Assembly (NCBI RefSeq): GCF_947179515.1 | Contig: NC_067473.1 | Span: 71,478,719 to 71,542,718 of the forward strand | From: Apodemus sylvaticus | Taxonomy: Eukaryota; Chordata; Mammalia; Rodentia; Muridae | DNA length: 64,000 bases | Direction: 5' to 3' | In this document: positions 55,481 through 64,000 of the stretch, one piece after another | How the letters are laid out: every line of letters begins with the position of its first letter | How positions within the stretch are numbered: the stretch's first letter is position 1 | Made by a program: the position numbers and the translations under genes | The notes under the pieces: model-generated | The model's database searches: none | What the model was told of the DNA's origin: nothing | The model's input: the letters and a program-made list of their open reading frames with translations, nothing else

Positions 55481-58400
55481 GTCAAGGATTATGATCCCCC
55501 TCCCAATATCCGTTACAGTGTTGAAGAGCTTTATCCTGTACAGGTTTTGTACAGACAGCCACAGCTGCTGAGTTTACAAGTGCAGTAGTCCTAACATGTG
55601 CAAAAGACATTGTTTTAAAATTCCTTTTCAGGTCTTCATGCTGGGAATATTTAAAGAGACATTTTGTGATAAACTGAGCACAAATTCCTCTTAGACACCT
55701 TTTCACCATGATGCCTGAGTCAGAGTCCCTTAGAAGGGAAGGTCCTACCTAGGAAGGATCTACTGCCACATCTGTTATTGGCTCTGTGGATACAGACTGT
55801 TATGTAACCCTTCTTCAACTTGTTTCCCTGAAATGTAAGATGAAGAGGTCTAATGTGAACATATGTAGCATTCATTTTAGCATGACTATGTTAAAATTCC
55901 AAAATCACAGTAATGATGTGCCTCTAAGTATATAAATGTGCAAACCAAATGAGTCAGACCTAAGCTGCCTTTTGCAATAGGTAGACTTAACTATGACCAA
56001 AGTATTGGTGGGAGATATAATTAGACCCACTCTTTAATAAAACAATTATTTGGCCCACACCACTGACAGAGTATCTACTTGTATACTGATTACTGTGATT
56101 AAAGAGTAGAAAGTGAGATTTACCAAGCTAGGCTGTCCAAGAAACCACTTTCAAATAAGAGCTTTATGTGAAATATTATACCTTTTTGCAATAATTTTTA
56201 AAGATACATTGTTAGCAAAACAGTGCGTGTTTCTCAAGTGGAACGTATGTGCCATCATATGGCAAAAATGAATGGTCCTACTTCAGTGGGCCCTACTGTA
56301 AGATGAGAGGGTGGGGGGAATAGGAGTGTGACCTTTAAGTGTAACCTTAGCCCAGATAATTCCACAGATACTTTCATTTGGCCTGAAATTTTAATATGAC
56401 TTTGGAAAGATCTACTTCCCTAATTGTATTTTTAAAATGAGCCTCTGTTTGCTAAGCACAAGGGAACAAAGTAACAGACAACATAGCTAGGGTGTGTTTT
56501 GACTGTAACAGAAAACAAAATTGTGCTGTTTGTTTGTTAGTTCATTTATTTTGGTATTTATGTGGATTATCCATAACAAGGAAACCCCTGTATATATAAT
56601 CAACAATCAAATATACATAAAACCACAGATGACAAAACGTCCGCAAGACCCTCTGTAAGGGAGCACAGCTGCTAGGAGATGCTGAAAGAGATGCAGGGGT
56701 GGCTGAAGCCTGACCATTCGTCAGTAAAAGCTTCATGCTGATGTTCTCCTGCAGCACGTTTCTCTAATGTCTTTACAAATGCTCCTGGACCAGCTGTTTC
56801 ATTGAACAACACAGGCTTTTATGACCTCTCTTTTCATTGCATTCATTTCTCTTTATTAACATTAGGAAAGAGTGAGTCATTAGGAAAGACAACTTAAGGT
56901 TCTACTTATTTAAGGATCAAAATCACGCAGGTATTTTAAATATTTTAATAAGTTTCGAAATATATAGAGAGTTATATTTTTGTCTGGTTTCCTGAGTATG
57001 AGTCCTATTCAACTGGCTTGTATTTTTTTTAGCCTGACCTTGAGGCTCTGCTACTGCCTGCTGTTAAGTTATAAATCATAGCGCCCTGTTCAGCATTCCA
57101 GTTGAGGGAAGACAAGCTCTCAAGTTATAGCTCCATGTCTACTGAGCTACAAAATGGTCCAGAGGAAGCACCTATATTGTTCATGCCTACAAACTATATT
57201 GAATGGTTTGCTTTTGAGTTTCTATAGAGCTAACCAAGCATGTTCTTTCTGAAGACCAAGGTTTCCGCAATAATAGAAACTTGGTTTAGCACATGTACTC
57301 TGTGAAGCACTTGCTTTGGAGGACAGCATTTGCAAGCTTTAGCTGTTTCATATCCATCAGCTTTCTCCCAAGGGTGTCCCATAAAACAACATAGGATATA
57401 GGCGCTTTGTCAAAATAAATTTGACAGACACTAAGAGAAGTAAAGGAAAGAATATTTTCTTGTTTTAAGGCTTCTCGGGCTCTGGATAAGCCTATGCCTC
57501 TCATGAATCTTAGAGAGATTAATAAGAAATAACACAGCCTCTGGGCATTTTCAGTGCCCAGCTAGCAGGAAAATTGTTCTGAGAAATACCCTCTGGGCAA
57601 TATCCTGGCATACATTTCTAAATGTGAAGACACAAATATATGAACTACGAAGACTATGTCATGATTTTTTTTTTTACTTTTTATTTAATTATTTATTTAT
57701 AGTTTTAAAAAAACTACTTGTCAAAACTGTAATGTTAAAACACAGAAGAGCACAATTGAAGCTGAAAAATATAGTTATGATTCTTAAAAAGGTATTTATG
57801 CCTTGGTTGCCAATAATTACCCTTCACGTAACAATATGTTGCTGCCCTAAGTATTGTTTGTAAAATATCTGGTTCTTCACAAGCTATGCTAAGACTTACA
57901 TGTCTCTTTAGACCAATAGCAGTTAAACTTGTGGTGCAACAGACAGACAGATGGTATATAATGTATTTCTTTAGAAAATATTGCAGATACTTCTGCCAAG
58001 AAGATTGTTGTAACACTACATGGAGCACTCAATTGTATTAAATATTTCACAACCTTACTGATATAATCTAAGTAAGACTGGCAGAGAAGGCGGCTGGTTC
58101 CAGCTACATAATTATAACATGTCCCTTTAAGGATGCCAGTAATCTGAAATATAGACCCAAGAGTCAGAAATGAAATTAAGCACAGTGTCAACATTAGCTC
58201 TAAGTTTAACATACTATTGACTACAGAGGCAAAAATCACCAAGCAAGACTGGCCTGATAGCAAGGTGAATCATCTTATATATCAAGAAGTTAGAGGACTC
58301 TCTCTGGGGCTGCAGGTTCTGAAGCTACGCCTCAGCCATACTGTGCCTTTCCTCTTCCTCTATGTATCAGGTTTATCCTAAGGCTGGAAGGATGAGGATT

Positions 58401-58559
58401 ATGTTATTTATAAGTACGCTATTAGAATACAAGAATACACAGAGGAGAGAGACTCCACAGTTACTTATCAGGAAATACCCATTTTTCTAGGAGTATCTGC
58501 TAACTTTACCTACAAAATTTTACTGGCCAGAATTGGGATATATTCCTGGCTCTGTTACT
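55481..58559. other. No recognised feature
   Basis: Three kb of unique-looking A+T-rich DNA. The minus-strand frames at 57735-58028 (97 codons) and 57889-58263 (124 codons) overlap in different registers, are Cys/Leu/Ser/Ile-rich, and show no domain I know. Confidence 0.4.
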
Positions 58560-58925
58560 GTAAATAGACTGTCACACAGAGCTCCTATAAGAGAGAGTAC
58601 TTAATTGGGTTTGGCTTACAATGTCAGAATTTTACTTCATAGTCATCATGGCAGGAAGCATGGCAGCACTCAGGTAGACATGGTACTCAAGAAGTAGCTG
58701 AGAGTTCTACATCTGGATCTTCATGCAGAAGGAAGAGAAGCCACTAGACTTGACCTCAAAGCCCTCCCCCAGCAACAAGCTTCCTCCAACAAAGACACAT
58801 GCTCTAACAAGGCTGCTTTCTACCTTTCCCAAGCAGTACTGGTCCCTGATGACTAAGCATTCACATATATGAACCTACAAGGGCTATTCTTACTCAAATA
58901 AGTACAAAGCCTATTCATAAATATT
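58560..58925 (-). mobile_element. Rodent medium-reiteration repeat, antisense
   Basis: AATTGGGTTTGGCTTACAAT, CATCATGGCAGGAAGCATGG, AGCTGAGAGTTCTACATCTG, GACCTCAAAGCCCTCCCCCA and CATATATGAACCTACAAGGG match the order in the class represented at 50.8-51.1 kb. Confidence 0.7.
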
Positions 58926-60554
58926 TGTAAAAAGAAAGGGACACCACAATTTTCTTAGAGAAATAAGAGTATCTGGGAGCTGGGGAATAAAGCAATCTCT
59001 CTAGCTACCAGGAGAAACAGGTTTTTGATATTAAAAAAAAAGCAGAAAATAAATATTGAGTGAAGTCATGAACAGTATTTTCCCCATTGCCTATGGTACA
59101 GGGATCCTGGAAAATCAAACAGTATTTTTCATTTGAAAAAACATATTGGACTAGTCAGCCTCATTTACATGCAGAGAAGATGAAAAGAGGCAAGTTTGCT
59201 GAAAGGAACCCTCTCCATTCTGCATGTGTCATGTAAAGGAGCCAGTGGGAGATTCTGACTCCTATAAATCCTCATGCCAAGCAGTAAAACTGTGAGATCC
59301 AGGAATCACAAGAGTGTTTTGCTCTTATCTCAGCAATTATGTAGGTTGTTATCCCTTAGGGAAGAATGAGGAAAATGATAAACGGAAGAGTAATCATTTA
59401 TTTTGCACTTATGTTAATAAAGGTACCTATGTTTTGGGGTAGAAAAAGTTGGAGAAAATTCAGGACTTTGTTATAAAGGAAAGAATGGAGTAAGAGACAG
59501 GGAACAGACACCTTCCAACCATCTTATGCATTCATCTTCATTCCTCCTACAATTGTTGAGTACTTCCCAATAGTCATCATCTGGAAATGTGAGTACCACT
59601 CAAATATTGTGAAGATGTCAGTCTCAGGTCTAAAATGACTCTGAGTCTATACTGTGATGAAATATCTAATTGACACATGAGAGAGAACCCCCAATGTTTT
59701 ACCTACAAACCTTGTAGAGTAAATAAAAGAAAACAAAAGAAAAAGTCTTTACCAAATAAATGATAGTAAGTATTTGAGGGGATGCGTGGGTCATGCTTAG
59801 GCAAGCTCCATGAGAAAATTACTTTCAGCTAAAGAAAAGGTCTTGGACCAACATTCTGCAACTCTCCAGTGCAGGAGAGTAGACTTTTGCTCCTCAGATG
59901 TAACATTCTTCAGTGGAAGGTGTCACTGAAACAGAACTTCAGCAAAGCAAGGAGTACTTGGTCAAGCTATAATGTGTTTCCTATACCATCCATGATACTG
60001 TCAATGCAGCCAATTGATTCCTTTTCTCTCTCCTTCTTGATCTTGAAGCACAGTTTTTCTGTGGAAGTTATACACAGCCTGATACATAGCAAGAGAAAAT
60101 ACTTCCAAACCTTAGCCATGGGCGCTTCAGGAAGAGTACCAAAAGAAACAGAAAACATAAGTTCTTTGCATAATGAATGTATAGCATCTGTTAAAATTAA
60201 ATAAGATGGTAATATAAGTAGAAGAAACAATACTGTGCCAGTGCTTGTGGCAATTTTTCCACTGCAATTTTTTGAGCCAACATCACCTAAGTCTCACTAT
60301 CCTCTCAAGTGCTAAATTCAATCAATCTGTTATCAAATATTTATTGTATGCTATATGCTAGATAAAAATCTTCATTAGAGAGGGCAGATTTTATCTGAGG
60401 AGCCTTCCCAATGTCCTTTCTATCAAAGTCAGATGTATAAGGGAGCCGATCAGGATAAGGAATGTCATTACAGTCTACGTCCTAGTTCATGTATGGAATG
60501 AGATATTTGGGGGGGCATGTAAATTGTGAATTGTAAATTAAGACCAGTAAACTT
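58926..60554. other. No recognised feature
   Basis: The 111-codon plus-strand frame 59869-60204 and the 87-codon minus-strand frame across it carry no recognisable domain. Confidence 0.4.
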
Positions 60555-60612
60555 AGAACAATGAGAGAGAGATTGAGTGAGTGAGAGGGGGAGGGAGAGA
60601 GAGAGAAAGACA
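60555..60612. repeat. (GA)n tract
   Basis: Imperfect GA/GAGT/GGGA purine-rich run. Confidence 0.85.
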
Positions 60613-60949
60613 CAAGGGCACTAAGCATTACTGAAGAGAAAGTGTCTGACTTCCCACAGAGCTAACTTTGAAGGGCGTGCTCATTTGGATGTTGGCATTA
60701 CCCTGTGATTATCATCCTCTGCATCCAACTTCAGCTTAGCAGCATCTGCTAAATATGGAAGAGACAATATCGATCCAGTAACTCAAAAGACACTGAAATC
60801 ATTATGGGATAAAGTGATCAGACACAGCCTTTGCAGAACTGTGACCCCCAAATGAACCCTCAAAGAAATATGGAGAACAAACACTTCATATCAGAGAGGG
60901 AGAGAGAACTCAGTTTGTAGAGTCTCATTTAATCCCCCTTAAACCTATT
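60613..60949. other. No recognised feature
   Basis: No ORF or repeat seen. Confidence 0.45.
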
Positions 60950-61214
60950 TTTGTAAAATTGGTGCAGCTTTATAATCCCACCTCTGAGGGGATGGAGACA
61001 GACACACCCCTGAGGCTCAGTGACCCACCAGTCCTCTGGTAAGCTCCAGGCCAATGAAAGGCTTTGACTTAAAAGTGTTGACATCTGAAGAAAGGTGCCT
61101 GACATTATTCATTGGCCTCCCATGAATATCTTCATATCTGCACATTCGCATACCTACATGTACCTTTGCATATGAGTATACATACACAAGTCCATACTGC
61201 CTACACACACAGAT
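60950..61214 (+). mobile_element. B4-type SINE, 3' part
   Basis: TATAATCCCACCTCTGAGGG, AAGCTCCAGGCCAATGAAAG and AAGAAAGGTGCCTGACATTA, then CATATCTGCACATTCGCATA and a CACACACA tail, follow the 7SL-like half of a B4 element. Confidence 0.6.
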
Positions 61215-61800
61215 AGGAGGTGTGTGACACTGTTCCTGGAGAGACTGAAAGAAACGTCTACTTACGCAGGTGAGGAATCAACAAGACAGAAGTACAAATA
61301 TCACCAAAGCCCAACTTGGTAAACAAACAGGTCCTATCAGGGTTACTTATAGGAACATAAATGATTCAACAATTGCTGCATCACCCCAGTTTAGGGGACA
61401 GATCACAAGCTGGAAATCTGGAGCTCACTGCACAATTTGGAGGCAGCTCAAGTGAGTAAAGAGAAACTTTTCTAGATAGATTGGTTGGTCTGAGCCTCTT
61501 CTAGGCAGCTCCCCTAATCTCCGCCTCTTCCATGAAGCTCAGCTGGGCTGCCTTCAAGCAGTTTGGCTGCTCCGAGCCTCTTCTAAGAACCTGGGCTTTT
61601 CTGAATGTCCCTCAGCTATCTATCATTTACATACATCTGATGAGGGAGGGGCCTAGTGAATCTGACTGTTTTCCAGGGACATGCTTAAGCTTTCGAGTTG
61701 TTTACTTCTCGTGTCTTAAGGAGCCTCTGCCCTTTAGTACATCCTAAGTCCTAAGCTTCCCTGAAGGACGGAATGGGTCATCTCCTTTTAAAACATGAGC
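61215..61800. mobile_element. Rodent interspersed repeat, family not named
   Basis: GTTACTTATAGGAACATAAA, TGGAGCTCACTGCACAATTT, GGAGGCAGCTCAAG, then two local repeats of GAGCCTCTTCTA (61492 and 61577) and GTTTACTTCTCGTGTCTTAA. I recognise the phrase order from a common murid repeat but cannot name it with confidence. Confidence 0.4.
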
Positions 61801-62100
61801 CTGAATGTGTTTCTTTTCAAGGTAGAAGGTCTCAATTTAGAAAATATTGCTAAACAAAACACATATACATTCACACATATAATATTTGAATGTTTATAAT
61901 ATAATACATGTCATACATACATATGTATGTAATTTATATTATACATATAAGTGTATAATGTATATAAGTACTTTTATAAACCTTAATCACATATTAGGAT
62001 GATAACTAGACATACAGCCTTTGAAGCCTCCATAGATCAATTAGTATGCTTAGGCTAAGTATAAATTTTTCCTTTTCAAAACCATTATTTACTTCAGATT
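61801..62100. other. A+T-rich, no recognised feature
   Basis: ATA/TACAT-rich sequence leading into the AT tract. Confidence 0.5.
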
Positions 62101-62143
62101 AATATATATATATATATTGGTAGTGATATATATGTGATATTAT

Positions 62144-62205
<62 letters not shown>

Positions 62206-62207
62206 TA
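62101..62207. repeat. (AT)n tract with inverted arms
   Basis: About 65 bp of uninterrupted AT (from about 62147) preceded by TAGTGATATATAT (62121-62133), whose reverse complement ATATATATCACTA lies at 62195-62207, so the tract can close as a stem. Confidence 0.9.
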
Positions 62208-62794
62208 TCTGGAAGTAGCAATAATAGCAATAGCAATAATTTAAATAATGACCATGAAAGCCAAATAACAAGAAAAGCAGTAGCCGTGGGATGAAAGGAA
62301 GAGAGAGTAAGCTGAAACGCAGGTTTAGGAGAAAATCTGTCAGCAGCCTTCAGTCAGAAGTTTGAAGGGAAAAAGACCAGTCTAGCTTCAAAAATGTTTT
62401 CACTTAGAATTTAAAAGGAAAACATGACCTTTAAAATTGGAATTTCATTTCTTGCTTTTAGCAAAGGTTTGTCACTCCAGAATCTGGGCCCCAGGAAAAG
62501 TGACTCACTGCCCTAAAATGCGCCTAGTGTTTTCCATAGAGAGCAGAGCCTGGACAGAAGCCTCCGGTTCAGCTGCACAAACCCGTGCCCCCATATTTAG
62601 AGGAATGCAACCATCATGCGAGATATTGAAAAAGACAAGCACCATGGCCATTCTGCCCTTGACCCTGTTAGTGGCGAAATCCTGAGTCAGTATGGACTAG
62701 TGCTCAGGTCAAAGCTGAGACACTGCATCTGGGCTCCTGTTAGCCTCTCCAGAAGTTTCCTACTAATATATCAAACAGGCCGAGTGTTTGTTTT
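62208..62794. other. No recognised feature
   Basis: The 82- and 62-codon plus-strand frames are unsupported. Confidence 0.4.
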
Positions 62795-62970
62795 AAGGTT
62801 TTAATGTGTGCTCTGCTTTCATGTATGTCTGTGCACCATTCACTAGCGTAGTGCCCACAGAGGCCAGCAGAGGGCGCTGAACCACCCACCATGTGGATGC
62901 TGTTGATCAAATCCGGACCTCTGGAAAAACAGCCAGCGCTCATAACTGCTAAGCCATTTCTTCTCCCTGA
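62795..62970 (-). mobile_element. B3-type SINE, antisense
   Basis: CCCACAGAGGCCAGCAGAGG, CCACCATGTGGATGCTGTTG, GACCTCTGGAAAAACAGCCA and CATAACTGCTAAGCCATTTC are the reverse complement of the B3 layout. Confidence 0.85.
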
Positions 62971-64000
62971 GAGTTGTTAATTTAGAGATGATAATATTAT
63001 TTCCAAAGTCAGGATGGTGGGGAACAAAGGACAGTCCAGGCTTTTTGCCAAGACAACCACAGGAGGCCCCCATCTAGCTCTGGAAGGCATGGTCTTGTTT
63101 CTGTCCTCTCCACTTAGATCCCATATCTTGGTTGCACTGGAGTTGCCAGCTGGAGACCAATTCTTGTCATTTAGAGAAGTGAATGTCTTCATGTGAACAC
63201 TTGTCTGCAGAACTGTACAGAGATGCCATACCACTTCATAGGCACCCTGTGTTGTGAGAACCTGGGCTTCTGAAACACAGTGCTTCCCCACGGTGATGGA
63301 ACAAATCTAACTCATCCTCAACTCCCACCCTGCTATTGCTTGGGCTTAATTACCTTGACTCATTTACATGTCAGTGCCTTCAGGATTAAAAATGAATAAG
63401 AACCCAATGACTCCCTACAGCTTCCACTCTATTGCTGGCAGTAAGAGCCGATGAGACCTTGGTGCCATTGCTTGTGGCAACACCTCAGGATGGCAGGAGT
63501 TTATTACCAGGCAACTGAGGTGCATTCTGATCTAACCTCACTCCAGATGGGACATCTGCCTCTTTACAAGTGCCAGAAGCACTTGAACTTCTTCCAGATC
63601 TGCAAAGGCATCTAATATTTCTTATGTTTGGGGTCTGCTCCCCTTTCCCTGTACATCACAGTTTGTTTTCATGAACTGAAAACTAAATTAACAGGTTGTC
63701 TAAGTCCCATGCTGTCTATGGTCTAAAAACATCTGCTAGCTATGGCAATCGTTTTGATATCTACTTGCCCGAGGTGTTTCTGATGAGAAGCATGGAAACC
63801 TATTAGGAACCTATCTCCCACCCTAATTATCCTTGGGGAAGCTCACAATTCAGTCTATCAGGCCACTCTTAAATCTTCTTGTTCTCAAACTGGCTCCAGA
63901 TAAAAATCACAGTCCCTAGACCTACCTAAAATTTAAAGCAATTTCCATACCTCCTTCCTTAGCTCCTTCAACTCACAGTCTCCCACAAAAAGCATAGTTG
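62971..64000. other. No recognised feature
   Basis: The 104-codon minus-strand frame 62977-63291 and neighbours show no known domain. G+C is slightly higher than in the preceding kilobases. Confidence 0.4.

Noticed and set aside
57735..58263. Overlapping 97- and 124-codon minus-strand frames
   Set aside because: Different registers of the same A+T-rich DNA, no domain, no conservation evidence available.
1..64000. tRNA, rRNA or microRNA genes
   Set aside because: tRNA-like signals are all within SINE heads; no cloverleaf or hairpin outside repeats was convincing by eye.

Overview
The window reads as intergenic or deep-intronic nuclear DNA of a murid rodent. The evidence is the repeat content: B1, B2/B3-type and B4-type SINEs, several ages of LINE-1 (old Lx-type 3' ends and younger copies with long open ORF2 remnants), rodent medium-reiteration repeats, CA/GT, TC and purine microsatellites, and an A+T-rich background. 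The L1 sequences differ from the Mus and Rattus consensus elements I can recall, so I do not name a species. I see no intact protein-coding gene, tRNA, rRNA, CRISPR array or operon. Nearly all long open frames are L1 ORF2 remnants or low-complexity translations.

Layout. 0-12 kb: old L1 3' fragments, B3/B4 SINEs, a 28-copy 12-bp minisatellite (5.1-5.4 kb) that grew inside a rodent interspersed repeat, and TC/TG and purine microsatellites. 12.68-16.75 kb: one L1 inserted by twin priming (5' part inverted), with matching target-site duplications and a second short L1 nested inside it. 16.75-19.3 kb: apparently unique sequence. 19.3-21.3 kb: the most gene-like item, a decayed intronless copy of the EGF-repeat region of Crumbs-1 (Crb1) on the minus strand, directly followed on the same strand by an Lx-type L1 3' end, with an LTR-like block on its other side. 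21.3-33.5 kb: mostly unique A+T-rich DNA with a B4 SINE, MLT1-like LTRs and rodent repeats. 33.5-34.8 kb: L1 ends and a purine tract that appears to have grown from an L1 A-tail. 34.8-41.9 kb: mostly unique, with one antisense L1. 41.93-43.70 kb: a second twin-primed L1 with a perfect 15-bp target-site duplication. 43.7-46.9 kb: unique DNA with a 100-bp direct duplication. 46.9-55.5 kb: a dense stack of nested L1s, rodent repeats and one B1. 55.5-64 kb: mostly unique DNA with SINEs and a long AT tract.

Nothing here works as a gene system. The informative signals are retrotransposition records: two clean twin-priming inversions, nested insertions, a Crb1 retrocopy possibly made from a chimeric Crb1-L1 transcript, and tandem arrays seeded in transposon sequence. 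Identifications come from reading the sequence against remembered family consensuses; no database search was run.
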